NCBI RefSeq assembly: GCF_007990545.2
Contig: NZ_AP019829.2
Location: forward strand, 682,001 to 746,000
Source: Leptotrichia wadei
GTDB taxonomy: Bacteria; Fusobacteriota; Fusobacteriia; Fusobacteriales; Leptotrichiaceae
Direction of reading: 5' to 3'
Length of the DNA: 64,000 nucleotides
The notes beneath the pieces were generated by a model that searched no databases, was not told where the DNA came from, and worked only from the letters and a program-made list of their open reading frames with translations. Shown piece after piece: positions 1 to 8,253 of this stretch. Position 1 is the first letter of the stretch. Each line of letters begins with the position of its first letter. A program made the translations under genes and the position numbers.

Positions 1-2
1 CC

Positions 3-1046
3 GGACAATATGAAAATATCATTAGATACTTTAGATTTATTTCACAGGAAGCAAGAGAAATTATGGCAGAACTTGGAGTTACAAAACTTGATGAATTAAT
101 CGGAAAAGCTGATGAATTCTTGGAGGTTTCTAAAACTTCAAAATTAGAAAAAGTAAAAAATGTAGACTTAGGAAAAATTCTTTACACTAACAAGAATAGT
201 GACAGCCCAAATGTAAAAACTCAAAATCAAGACTTTAAAATGGAAAATATAATTGACAGAAAATTAATTAAACTTGCAAGTGCAACTTTTGAAAGTGATA
301 AAAATAATGTCGCAAAAACTGTAATTAATGAAAAAATCGAAAACTTTGACAGAAGTTTTGGAGCGATGTTAAGTGGAGAAATTGCTAGAACATTTGGTGG
401 ATATAAACTTGAAGATGATACTATTACGTTGAATTTAGAAGGTATCGGAGGACAAAGTTTTGGTGTGTTTGGAGCAAAAGGAATTACATATAATTTGACT
501 GGACAATCAAACGATTACATCGGAAAAGGACTGTTTGGAGCAAAAATTATTATTAAAAAACCCGAAGTTTCTAAATACGAAGCAGATGAAAATATAATTG
601 GAGGAAATGCCATTTTATACGGTGCTATCAGAGGAGAAGCTTATTTAAACGGAGTTGCTGGAGAAAGATTCTGTGTTAGAAACTCTGGAGCAGTTGCTGT
701 TGTAGAAGGTGTTGGAGATCACGGCTGTGAATACATGACTGGAGGTCGTGCTATTGTTTTAGGAGAAACTGGGAAAAACTTTGCCGCTGGTATGAGTGGT
801 GGAATTGCTTATGTTTATGATAAAAACAACACTTTTGAGAAAAATTTGAATAAAGAAATGGTCGATTTTGACGAACTTAACGAAGTTTATGAAAATGAAA
901 TAAAAACTTATGTGGAAAAACACTTTAATTATACAGGAAGTGCCGTTGCAAAGGAAATTTTAAACAATTGGGAAGCTGAAAAACAAAACTTTAAAGTTGT
1001 TATTGCACCTGAATTTAAAGAAATATTTGAGAGAGGTGAGGCTTAG
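3..1046 (+). CDS. gltB: Glutamate synthase large subunit, C-terminal part (runs off left edge)
   Basis: The reading frame is open from the first bases of the window, so the first visible Met at position 63 is internal. The protein is the C-terminal end of the glutamate synthase alpha subunit. It shows the Gly-rich GxGxG beta-helix domain, with repeats such as GGIGGQSFGVFGAKG, GNAILYGAIRGEAYLNG and GGRAIVLGETGKNFAAGMSGG. This domain packs between the glutaminase and FMN/Fe-S synthase domains that convert glutamine and 2-oxoglutarate to two glutamates. The gene stops 2 bases before gltD, so the two are co-transcribed. The glutaminase and synthase domains lie outside the window. Confidence 0.93.
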   Translation, partial: GQYENIIRYFRFISQEAREIMAELGVTKLDELIGKADEFLEVSKTSKLEKVKNVDLGKILYTNKNSDSPNVKTQNQDFKMENIIDRKLIKLASATFESDKNNVAKTVINEKIENFDRSFGAMLSGEIARTFGGYKLEDDTITLNLEGIGGQSFGVFGAKGITYNLTGQSNDYIGKGLFGAKIIIKKPEVSKYEADENIIGGNAILYGAIRGEAYLNGVAGERFCVRNSGAVAVVEGVGDHGCEYMTGGRAIVLGETGKNFAAGMSGGIAYVYDKNNTFEKNLNKEMVDFDELNEVYENEIKTYVEKHFNYTGSAVAKEILNNWEAEKQNFKVVIAPEFKEIFERGEA

Positions 1047-1048
1047 AA

Positions 1049-2500
1049 ATGGGAAAACTAGGTGGATTTTTAGAAATACATAGAGAAGAAAAAAAAATTA
1101 GGGAAATTTCTGACAGAATTAAAGATTTTAATGAAATTGATGTCCCTTTAAACGATGAATATATAAAAACACAAGCGGCTAGATGTATGGACTGCGGAGT
1201 ACCTTTTTGCCACTGGGCCTGTCCTGTCGACAACCACTGTCCTGAATGGCAAGATTTAGTTTATAACGGTGAATGGAAAAAAGCTTTGGACTTGCTTTTG
1301 TCAACAAATCCATTTCCTGAATTTACTGGGCGAATTTGTCCAGCACTTTGTGAAGGAAGCTGTACTTTAGGAAAAAATGACAAACCTGTAACTACTAAAA
1401 ATATTGAACTTGCTCTTATTGAAAAAGGTTGGGAAAATGGATGGGTAAAACCAAAAACTCCTAAAAAAAGATTTGATAAAAAAATTGCTGTAATTGGAAG
1501 TGGACCATCTGGACTTGCTGCTGCTCAAACTTTAAACAGATTTGGGTACAATGTGACAGTTTACGAAAAAAGTGAAAGAGCTGGAGGATTACTCGCACTT
1601 GGAATTCCTGATTTTAAGCTTGACAAGAAAATAATTGACAGAAGAGTAAAACTTATGGAAGAAGAAGGTGTTAAATTTATTTACAACACTGAAGCTGGAA
1701 AAGATATTTCCAACGAAGAACTGGAAAAAGAGTTTGACATAATTCTTATGTCTTGCGGATCAAAACAAGCTAGAGATTTGAATATCAAAGGAAGAGAAGC
1801 AAAAGGAGTTTATCTTGCAATGGACTTTTTGACTCAGCAAAACAGAAAAGTAAATAATATTCCTTTGTACAACGAGGAAATTGATGTGAAAGATAAAAAT
1901 GTGCTTGTAATCGGTGGTGGAGATACTGGTTCTGACTGTGTTGGAACTTCTGTAAGACAAGGTGCTGCCAGTGTAAAACAAATTGAAATTTTAAATAAGC
2001 CATCTGAAACTCGTACATCAAAAAATCCTTGGCCACAATTTCCAATGTATCTAAAAACTTCGACTTCTCACAAGGAAGCGACAGAAGTTTACGGAAATGA
2101 CCCAAGGGAATGGAATGTTACAACAAAAGAATTTGTAAAAGATGAAAATGGAAACCTTTGTGGAGTAAAAATCGCAAAAGTTGAAAGTTTTGTAAATGAA
2201 GATGGAAGACTTGGATTTAGGGAAGTTGAGGGCTCTGAAGAAATAATAAAAGTTGACTTTGTCTTTTTAGCAATCGGATTTTTACATCCATATTTTGAAG
2301 GACTTTTGGAAAACTCAAAAGTTAAATTAGATGGGCGTGGAAATGTTAGTGCAAATGTCATCGACTTTAAAACTTCTGCTCCAAAATATTTTGCCGCAGG
2401 AGATGTAAGACGAGGGCAATCACTTGTTGTCTGGGCAATTAGTGAAGGTAGAAATGCTGCGAAGGCTATTCATGAATATTTGAGAAAAAATAGAAATTAA
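1049..2500 (+). CDS. gltD: Glutamate synthase small (NADPH, FAD) subunit
   Basis: The protein has 483 residues, normal for GltD. The N-terminal Fe-S region has the cysteine cluster CMDCGVPFCHWACPVDNHC and a second set in RICPALCEGSC. An FAD-binding Rossmann motif GSGPSGLAAAQ follows near residue 150, and a second dinucleotide site GGGDTGSDCVG near residue 290 would bind NADPH. The subunit passes electrons from NADPH to the GltB active site for ammonia assimilation into glutamate. The start ATG lies 2 bases after gltB, behind a GAGAGGTGAGG ribosome-binding site inside the gltB end. A strong terminator follows. Confidence 0.95.
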   Translation: MGKLGGFLEIHREEKKIREISDRIKDFNEIDVPLNDEYIKTQAARCMDCGVPFCHWACPVDNHCPEWQDLVYNGEWKKALDLLLSTNPFPEFTGRICPALCEGSCTLGKNDKPVTTKNIELALIEKGWENGWVKPKTPKKRFDKKIAVIGSGPSGLAAAQTLNRFGYNVTVYEKSERAGGLLALGIPDFKLDKKIIDRRVKLMEEEGVKFIYNTEAGKDISNEELEKEFDIILMSCGSKQARDLNIKGREAKGVYLAMDFLTQQNRKVNNIPLYNEEIDVKDKNVLVIGGGDTGSDCVGTSVRQGAASVKQIEILNKPSETRTSKNPWPQFPMYLKTSTSHKEATEVYGNDPREWNVTTKEFVKDENGNLCGVKIAKVESFVNEDGRLGFREVEGSEEIIKVDFVFLAIGFLHPYFEGLLENSKVKLDGRGNVSANVIDFKTSAPKYFAAGDVRRGQSLVVWAISEGRNAAKAIHEYLRKNRN

Positions 2501-2520
2501 TAGAATTTTGTATAATAATA

Positions 2521-2567
2521 AAAAAGGACTGTTTTATAAAAATAATTTTGTAAAGCAGTCTTTTCTT
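2521..2567. terminator. Bidirectional rho-independent terminator between gltD and the minus-strand amidotransferase
   Basis: The arms AAAGGACTG and CAGTCTTTT pair with one G-U. An inner A/T stem extends the hairpin, and T/A runs lie on both sides. It sits between convergent genes, so it can serve both strands. Confidence 0.75.
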
Positions 2568-2600
2568 AATTTTATAAAAAAATCATAAATTAATCTTTAA

Positions 2601-3344
2601 TTAATCTTTTTTTCTTAAACTTACTTCATTTACGAATTTTTTAAATAATTTTTGTGCAAGTTCATCATTAATTGCCATCATTTCTGGATGCCATTGGACT
2701 CCAATGATAAAAGTTTTATTTGAAATATTTTCAATTGCTTCAATTACTCCATCTGTACTTTTTGCAATTGTAGAAAATCCTGGTGCTAGCTGGTTTATCG
2801 TTTGGTGATGGTAACTGTTTATGAATCCAATCCCTTCAGGATAAATGTCGCTTAAAAAGCAGTTGGTTGCTACAGAAATGGAATGAGTTGGAGTATGAGC
2901 CCTAGCCTTTTGGAAATGTTTTATTTTAACATTTTCATCATAGGAAAGATCTTGATAAAGCGATCCGCCACATTCGACATTAATTATCTGCATTCCACGG
3001 CAAATTCCGAAGATTGGCTTTTCATAGGTAATTGCATAACGGATAAGAAGTGAGTCAAATTTATCACGTTCTGGAAAAATTTCTCCTAGTTTCTCTTTTG
3101 GCTCTTCCCCGTAAAGAAGCGGAAAAACATCATTTCCCCCAGTTAAAATTATTCCATCCACACTTTTTACAAATTCCTCAATGATGTCTTCGTGCTCATT
3201 CAAAGGTAGAATATGTGGCACTCCACCAGCATTTATCACGGCATTAATATAGGAAACATCCACATAAGATCGTTTATATCCAGCAAATAGTCCTTTTTCC
3301 AGTCCAAGTATATTACTTGAGATTCCAATAATAGGTTTTTTCAT
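2601..3344 (-). CDS. Class-I glutamine amidotransferase-like hydrolase, peptidase C26 / PuuD type
   Basis: The 247-residue protein belongs to the gamma-glutamyl-gamma-aminobutyrate hydrolase family. The oxyanion and nucleophile region is GILTGGNDVFP then FGICRGMQI (catalytic Cys), and the His-Glu pair sits in GVQWHPEM near the C-terminus. Members cleave gamma-glutamyl bonds in polyamine or glutamine-related breakdown. The substrate here cannot be told from sequence. An upstream in-frame ATG exists at 3386, but the start at 3344 has the TTGGAGG ribosome-binding site and gives the canonical MKKPIIGIS opening. It lies 66 bases downstream of the nucleotidyltransferase and is probably co-transcribed with it. 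Confidence 0.88.
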   Translation of the reverse strand: MKKPIIGISSNILGLEKGLFAGYKRSYVDVSYINAVINAGGVPHILPLNEHEDIIEEFVKSVDGIILTGGNDVFPLLYGEEPKEKLGEIFPERDKFDSLLIRYAITYEKPIFGICRGMQIINVECGGSLYQDLSYDENVKIKHFQKARAHTPTHSISVATNCFLSDIYPEGIGFINSYHHQTINQLAPGFSTIAKSTDGVIEAIENISNKTFIIGVQWHPEMMAINDELAQKLFKKFVNEVSLRKKD

Positions 3345-3410
3345 AGTTTTCCTCCAAGTTGTAAAAATATATATGAATTTAAGCATATATTTTTCTGTTA
3401 GTCAATTATT

Positions 3411-4190
3411 TTATATGATTTTTTTTATATTATCAACAATTTGTTCAAGAGTTTCCATAAAAAAAATATTTTTTTCTTCCAAATACATATATGAAAATAA
3501 TAAATTTAAGTTTTCTTCAAAGTTTTTAGGTAAAATTTTACATTGTTTTTTACAAAGCTGAACTAATCGTTTTTCACCTGGATGTGTTATTTCATTTATT
3601 GCGAATAATAAGTCGAAATAAGAGGCTAAAAATTCTGTTATTCTATGATTTATGCTTACAAAATCTTTTCTTAAAATTGCTTTTTTTATTTGTTTTGGGT
3701 ATGCTGGCATTGAAGAATCAATTAATTCCAGTTGTCTTTTTATGATATTTTCCTTTAGCTGTTTTGGATAAGGTATCGAATATTTATTTTTATATTTTTC
3801 AAGTTTTCCATTTTTGTCATATAAAATTTTGCATGTAATTAAATTATGCCACATGCAAGTTGTGTAGGAATTGCTCGGTTGACATTCAACAACTACCCTT
3901 TGAATACCTTTCATAAAGTCTTCCATATCCCGATATAAAATGTCAATTTCGATTCCATTGTTTAAAATACAGTTGTCTTCATATTCCCAAAAACTATTTC
4001 CAATCTCCATATGGCTGCAGAAATTTTTCAGGATATTTTTTCTTTTTTCTTCATTAATGGGTGAAGTTACATAAAGGTATACATCATAGTCTGACTTTTC
4101 ATCATAATTTACTCCCGCTCGTGAACCTCCCAATGCAATTGCCTCAACTTCTTCTAATAAAGATAGTTCTTTAAATAATTGTTCTACCAT
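3411..4190 (-). CDS. Nucleotidyltransferase-fold protein (Pol-beta superfamily), substrate unknown
   Basis: The 259-residue protein opens with the Pol-beta-type nucleotidyltransferase signature LGGSRAGVNYDEKSDYDVYL, in which the Gly-Ser and the Asp-x-Asp (DYD) give the metal-binding site. A third acidic position is likely in GIEIDILYRD. The C-terminal half is helical. This layout resembles standalone aminoglycoside or lincosamide nucleotidyltransferases and DUF4037-type proteins, but nothing fixes the substrate. An AGGAGG ribosome-binding site precedes the ATG. It is the first gene of a two-gene minus-strand unit with the peptidase C26 gene and is divergent from the transporter locus. Confidence 0.7.
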   Translation of the reverse strand: MVEQLFKELSLLEEVEAIALGGSRAGVNYDEKSDYDVYLYVTSPINEEKRKNILKNFCSHMEIGNSFWEYEDNCILNNGIEIDILYRDMEDFMKGIQRVVVECQPSNSYTTCMWHNLITCKILYDKNGKLEKYKNKYSIPYPKQLKENIIKRQLELIDSSMPAYPKQIKKAILRKDFVSINHRITEFLASYFDLLFAINEITHPGEKRLVQLCKKQCKILPKNFEENLNLLFSYMYLEEKNIFFMETLEQIVDNIKKII

Positions 4191-4289
4191 TTTTTCCTCC
4201 TAAAATTATACTAATAGATATATTTTATCACTAAATATTTGATTTTTCTATAATTTTTTATTTAATTTAAAAATTTTTATAAAAATAAT

Positions 4290-4318
4290 TTGATTATCAA
4301 AATAAATAATTATATAAT
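4290..4318 (+). promoter_or_regulatory. Sigma-70-like promoter for the peptide/nickel-type binding protein gene
   Basis: TTGATT and TATAAT boxes are separated by 17 bases, about 45 bases upstream of the binding-protein start codon. The boxes lie in the AT-rich 173-base divergent region between the nucleotidyltransferase and transporter genes. Confidence 0.55.
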
Positions 4319-4363
4319 ATTTTTGATATAAAAATATTTGATTATAGGAGGATATATTCTAAA

Positions 4364-5467
4364 ATGAAAAAAAAGAAAAATTTTAAATTTTTATTATTGT
4401 TGACAGGGATTTTATTGTTTGTGCTGTCTTGTGGAGGAAATGTCAGAAAAAATGCCAGCAAGGACGAGATTGTTGCAGCTAATTTCAGGGATATTCGTGA
4501 CTTGAATCCGCATAATTATGCTGGGGAGCTGTATGCGCAGAATATTTTATATGAAGGGCTTGTAATAATTAACAAGGATGGAAGCATTGCACCGCAGCTT
4601 GCTGAAAAATGGGAAATTTCAAAGGATGGACGTGAATATACGTTTCATCTGAGAAAAAATGTAGTATTCTCTGATGGGGAAAAATTTGATGCAAAGGCTG
4701 TAAAAGCTAACTTTGATGCAATTATGGAAAATAAGGATAGACATGGATGGCTTGAAAGTGTACGACTTTTTGATGGATTTGAAACGCCTGATGACTATAC
4801 ATTTAAAATAAAATTGAAGGAACCATATTATCCAATGCTAATTGAACTTGGATCAATACGTCCATTCAGATTTATTTCACCCAAAGCTATGAAAAATGGG
4901 AAAAGTACAAAAAATGGAGTAGATAAATATGTTGGAACAGGACCTTATGTGCTAAAATCAAATAAAACTGATGAAGAAGCTGTTTTTGAAGTGAATGATA
5001 AGTATTGGGGAACAAAGCCAAAAATTAAGAGAATCCGTGTGAAAGTCATTCCTGAAGAGCAAACAAGAGCTTTGGCACTTGAAAAAGGGAATATTGATAT
5101 TGTGTTTGGACGTGATATGATTGATAGTGAAACATTTAAGAAATTTAAAGATAAAAAAGGGTTCTCGGCTATGATGTCTGAACCTGTAGCAACAAGAATG
5201 ATGCTTGTGAATACAACAAAAGGTGCATTGACTGATAAAAATGTACGTAAGGCTTTACAGCATGTATTGAATAAAAAAGAAATTTCTGAAGGAATCTTTG
5301 AAGGAACTGAAACACCTGCAGATACAATTCTTGCGAAAACAGTGCCTTATGCAAATATTAATGTTCCAGTTTACAATTATTCATTAGATGAAGCTAAAAA
5401 ATTGCTAGATGCGGCAGGATGGACTGCAGGAGCTGATGGAAAAAGACAAAAAAATGGAAAGCCTTAA
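4364..5467 (+). pseudogene. Truncated Dpp/Nik-type ABC transporter substrate-binding lipoprotein
   Basis: The product opens with a lipoprotein signal (FVLSCGG lipobox), then a family-5 extracellular solute-binding domain (LNPHNYAGELYAQNILYEGL, TYTFHLRKNVVFSDGE-like, VGTGPYVLKS). Such proteins deliver oligopeptides or Ni2+ to an ABC permease. Full-length members have about 500-540 residues. This one ends at residue 367, exactly where the IS200/IS605 element begins (last residues KRQKNGKP, then TAA). The C-terminal part of the second lobe is therefore missing and the protein is probably non-functional. The closest feel is NikA/DppA, but ligand specificity cannot be stated. Confidence 0.85.
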
Positions 5468-5484
5468 CAAAAGATAGCAAGAAG

Positions 5485-5508
5485 TCTCCGGCTTCTACAA
5501 GCGGGAGA
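5485..5508 (+). repeat. Left-end subterminal hairpin of IS copy 1
   Basis: TCTCC and GCTT pair with AAGC and GGAGA across a CTAC loop, with one unpaired G in each arm. In this family such hairpins are recognised by TnpA as single-stranded DNA. Confidence 0.75.
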
Positions 5509-5533
5509 TGAATTGCTTTTTTTGTAAAAAAAA

Positions 5534-5562
5534 TTGAAAAAAGGATATATTTATGATATAAT
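5534..5562 (+). promoter_or_regulatory. Promoter for tnpA-tnpB
   Basis: TTGAAA and TATAAT are separated by exactly 17 bases, inside the left end of the element and about 37 bases upstream of the tnpA ATG. The same -35 and spacing occur in copy 2 with TACAAT as -10. Confidence 0.65.
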
Positions 5563-5598
5563 CTACTCAGTGAAATAATATAGAAGTAGGTAATAATA

Positions 5599-5997
5599 AT
5601 GTCATACAATAGTAATTATCATTCAGTATTTGATATAAATTATCATATAATTTTTTGTATAAAATATCGAAGAGAAGTCATTAATGATGAAATTTCTAAT
5701 AGATTGAAAGAGATTTTTGAAAAAATATGTCCGAAGTATAACATTGTTCTTAAAGAATGGGAACATGATGTTGATCATATTCATATGTTGATTAATGCTA
5801 TGCCTAATACTGAACTTTCTAAGTTTGTAAATACTTACAAAAGTGCTTCCAGCAGGTTGATAAAAAAAGAATTTCCTGAAATAAGGGGAAGATTGTGGAA
5901 AGAATATTTTTGGAGTAGAAGTTACTTAGTTCTAAGTGTCGGAGGTGCACCGTTAGAGATAATTAAAAAATATATTCAAAATCAAAAGGAGGTGTAA
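5599..5997 (+). CDS. tnpA: IS200/IS605 Y1 HUH transposase
   Basis: The 132-residue protein has the normal TnpA length. The HUH motif is His60-Ile-His62 in DVDHIHML, and the nucleophilic tyrosine is Tyr125 in the C-terminal helix IIKKYIQNQ. The enzyme cuts and rejoins single-stranded top-strand ends of the element through a 5' phosphotyrosine link. The frame is complete. The tnpB start follows after 4 bases, with the GGAGG ribosome-binding site for tnpB embedded in the tnpA end. This is the only complete tnpA in the window, so it could also mobilise copy 2 in trans. Confidence 0.95.
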   Translation: MSYNSNYHSVFDINYHIIFCIKYRREVINDEISNRLKEIFEKICPKYNIVLKEWEHDVDHIHMLINAMPNTELSKFVNTYKSASSRLIKKEFPEIRGRLWKEYFWSRSYLVLSVGGAPLEIIKKYIQNQKEV

Positions 5998-6001
5998 TTT
6001 C

Positions 6002-7099
6002 ATGAAATATAATTTAGCATTCAAATATAGGATTTATCCAAATAAAGATCAAGAATTGTTGATAAACAAGACTTTTGGATGTGTTCGTTTTGTTTACAAT
6101 ACAATTTTGTATACTACTAATAAAATTTATGAAGAAACTGGAAAAAATAAAATAGTTACACCTGCTAGTTTGAAAAGTGAAAATAAATTTTTAAAAGAAG
6201 TAGACAGTTTGGCACTTTCAAATGCTCAATTGAATGTAAAACGATCGTTTACAAATTTCTTTCAGAAGAGAGCGAAATTTCCAAGATTCAAATCTAAAAA
6301 GAATGATATTAAAAGTTACACGACAAATTGTGTGAACAATTCGATACGAATTGAGGAAAACAAATATTTAGTTTTGCCAAAATTGAAAAGAATAAAATTA
6401 AAATATCATAGAGAAATACCAGAGAATTATAGAATAAAGTCAGTAACATTGACAAACAGCAATGGAAATTATTATGTTTCTATTTTGACGGAATTTGAAA
6501 AAGAAATTCAAAAAATGCCAAGTAATGATAAAGTGATTGGACTTGATTTTTCGATGTCTGAATTATTTGTCAGTTCTGAAAACCAAAGGGCTGATTATCC
6601 AAGATATTTTAGGATGTTGGAGAAAAAATTGAAAGAATTACAAAAATCATTATCAAGAAAAGTGAAATTTTCTAAGAATTGGTATAGACAAAAAGAGAAA
6701 ATATCAAGATTGCATGAGTATATCAAAAATTGCCGAAGAGATTTTCTACATAAATTATCGAGAAAATTATCTGAAGATTATAATGCTGTAGTTGTTGAGG
6801 ATTTGAATATGAAAGGGATGAGTCAGTCATTAAATTTTGGTAAAAGTGTAGGAGATAATGGATGGGGAATGTTTTTGAAAATGCTTGAGTACAAGTTGAT
6901 GTTTTTAGGGAAACAATTTTTGAAGATAGATAAGTGGTTTCCATCGTCGAAAACTTGCAGTAAATGTGGAAATATTAAAGAGGAACTGAAATTATCAGAA
7001 AGAAGTTATAAATGTGAGTGCTGTGGGATTGAAATTGATAGAGATTACAATGCGGCATTGAATATAAAAAACATTGGAAAATTGATGTTGGAATATTAG
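6002..7099 (+). CDS. tnpB: TnpB RNA-guided nuclease of IS copy 1
   Basis: The 365-residue TnpB has an N-terminal helix-turn-helix/wedge part (FKYRIYPNKDQE). The split RuvC site has Asp182 in VIGLDFSMSE, Glu266 in VVVEDLNMKGMS and the C-terminal Asp in DRDYNAALNI. The zinc ribbon has Cys319/Cys322 and Cys338/Cys341. All key residues are present, so it should be active. Related TnpB proteins cut DNA next to a transposon-adjacent motif, guided by an omega RNA from the element's right end; that mechanism is established for other members and inferred here. It differs from copy 2 by scattered substitutions, so the two are not a very recent duplication. Confidence 0.95.
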   Translation: MKYNLAFKYRIYPNKDQELLINKTFGCVRFVYNTILYTTNKIYEETGKNKIVTPASLKSENKFLKEVDSLALSNAQLNVKRSFTNFFQKRAKFPRFKSKKNDIKSYTTNCVNNSIRIEENKYLVLPKLKRIKLKYHREIPENYRIKSVTLTNSNGNYYVSILTEFEKEIQKMPSNDKVIGLDFSMSELFVSSENQRADYPRYFRMLEKKLKELQKSLSRKVKFSKNWYRQKEKISRLHEYIKNCRRDFLHKLSRKLSEDYNAVVVEDLNMKGMSQSLNFGKSVGDNGWGMFLKMLEYKLMFLGKQFLKIDKWFPSSKTCSKCGNIKEELKLSERSYKCECCGIEIDRDYNAALNIKNIGKLMLEY

Positions 7100-7213
7100 A
7101 AAAATAAAAAAAACAGGGTAGGAACTACCCGAAGAGCTTGGTAAATATATTTGGTTAACAAAAGCAGATACTTCCCAAGAAGCTCCCGCTTCTAAAAGCG
7201 GGAGTAGTTCACT
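7100..7213 (+). ncRNA. Putative omega (reRNA) scaffold region of IS copy 1
   Basis: This non-coding stretch between the tnpB stop and the element's right end is strongly conserved in copy 2. It contains the hairpin GGGTAG-gaa-CTACCC and the right-end hairpin CTCCCGCTT/AAGCGGGAG at 7183-7204. In TnpB systems the guide RNA ends at this boundary and continues into the flank as guide. The transcript itself is inferred. Confidence 0.55.
7183..7204 (+). repeat. Right-end subterminal hairpin of IS copy 1
   Basis: A perfect 9-bp stem, CTCCCGCTT with AAGCGGGAG, closes a 4-base loop. It is identical to the hairpin at 24675-24696 in copy 2. Confidence 0.8.
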
Positions 7214-7214
7214 T

Positions 7215-7262
7215 GAAACAAGACGGGCTTTAATGAAAAAATTTAAGGAAGTGGCTGATTAA
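7215..7262 (+). pseudogene. 16-codon remnant of an interrupted transporter gene, right of the IS
   Basis: Immediately right of the element an open stretch reads ETRRALMKKFKEVAD followed by TAA. This resembles the ETxRxAL helix near the C-terminus of NikA/DppA binding proteins, so it may be the tail of the truncated gene at 4364. It could instead be the end of a deleted permease or ATPase gene. It has no start of its own. Confidence 0.4.
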
Positions 7263-7308
7263 GATATTTGATGAAAGTGAGAATAAATAATTGATGGAAG
7301 AAGAAAAG

Positions 7309-8088
7309 ATGAATAGTGAAAATAATATTTTGTTAAAAGTGTCAAATATTACTAAAAGTTATACTGAAAAGAAATTTTTGAAAAAATCAGTAAAGAATGT
7401 GTTAAACGATGTTTCGTTTTCACTAAAAAAGGGAAAATGTCTTGGAATTATTGGAGAAAGCGGGAGCGGAAAAAGTACGCTTGGAAGGATTTTGACTGGA
7501 ATTGAAAATGCTGATGGTGGAATTGTTGAATTTAAAGGAAAAAATATTCATGCAAAGGAAAATAAATATCTCAAAAGAGAAATAAGCATTGTTTTTCAAA
7601 ATTATGTATCTTCTGTAAATCCAAAATTTTCTGTTGCTGAAATTATTGCCGAGCCATTAACAATCGAATCTCAACTAAAAAAAGATGAAATACAGGAAGA
7701 ATTAAAAAAATTGATAGAATCTGTAGGGCTTTCTGAAGAATTTTTGCAGAGATTCCCCAATGAACTAAGCGGAGGACAGCTTCAAAGAGTGTGTATAGCA
7801 AGGGCAATTGCAACAAAGCCTAAGTTTATTATGTTAGATGAGGCTGTAAGTTCACTTGATGTGTCTACACAGGTGGAAATTCTGGATTTATTGCAGAAAT
7901 TGAAGAAAGAGTATAATTTGTCGTATATTTTTGTAACGCACGATTTGCTTACGATAACTTATATTTGCGATAGCATAATATTTTTTCGCAATGGAAAGAT
8001 TGAAGAGGAAATTTCTGATATAAAAAATTTAAAAAATATAAAAAAAGATTATTCAAGAAAGCTCTTAAATGCAGTAATAGAATTTTGA
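7309..8088 (+). CDS. ABC transporter ATP-binding protein, Opp/Dpp/Nik F-type
   Basis: The 259-residue ATPase has Walker A GESGSGKST, the Q-loop VFQNYVSSVNPKFS, the signature ELSGGQLQRV, Walker B FIMLDEAVSSLD and the His switch FVTHD. It is typical of the second ATPase (DppF/NikE) of peptide or nickel importers. The ATG at 7309 is preferred because GGAAGAAG lies 5 bases upstream; the frame extends to a TTG at 7291. No permease gene and no partner ATPase are found, so the transporter encoded here is incomplete unless the missing parts lie elsewhere. Confidence 0.88.
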   Translation: MNSENNILLKVSNITKSYTEKKFLKKSVKNVLNDVSFSLKKGKCLGIIGESGSGKSTLGRILTGIENADGGIVEFKGKNIHAKENKYLKREISIVFQNYVSSVNPKFSVAEIIAEPLTIESQLKKDEIQEELKKLIESVGLSEEFLQRFPNELSGGQLQRVCIARAIATKPKFIMLDEAVSSLDVSTQVEILDLLQKLKKEYNLSYIFVTHDLLTITYICDSIIFFRNGKIEEEISDIKNLKNIKKDYSRKLLNAVIEF

Positions 8089-8090
8089 TA

Positions 8091-8120
8091 TTTACATTCA
8101 CAGAATAAAAATGTTATAAT
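8091..8120 (+). promoter_or_regulatory. Possible promoter upstream of the LysR gene
   Basis: TTTACA and TATAAT are separated by 18 bases, just after the ATPase stop codon. A second TATAAT lies closer to the gene, near 8217, without a clear -35 box. Either could start the regulator transcript. Confidence 0.45.
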
Positions 8121-8253
8121 GTAGTAAAATTATTTTAAAATCGAATTTAAAAATTATAACTGTTTTACTTAAACTCTAAGATTATGTAATTTTATAAGTT
8201 TGATTTTAAGGTTCGAGTATAATATAAAAATATATGATTGGAGAGAAATAAGT

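Larger units (their letters stand above)
5468..7214 (+). mobile_element. IS200/IS605-family element with tnpA and tnpB (copy 1)
   Basis: The boundaries are estimated to within about 5 bases by alignment with the second copy at 23.3-24.7 kb. The left end has a subterminal hairpin and the right end a perfect 9-bp-stem hairpin. There are no terminal inverted repeats and no target duplication, as expected for single-strand HUH transposition. The left flank reads CCTTAAC. Both genes are intact and in the same orientation. Insertion has cut the binding-protein gene. Confidence 0.9.
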
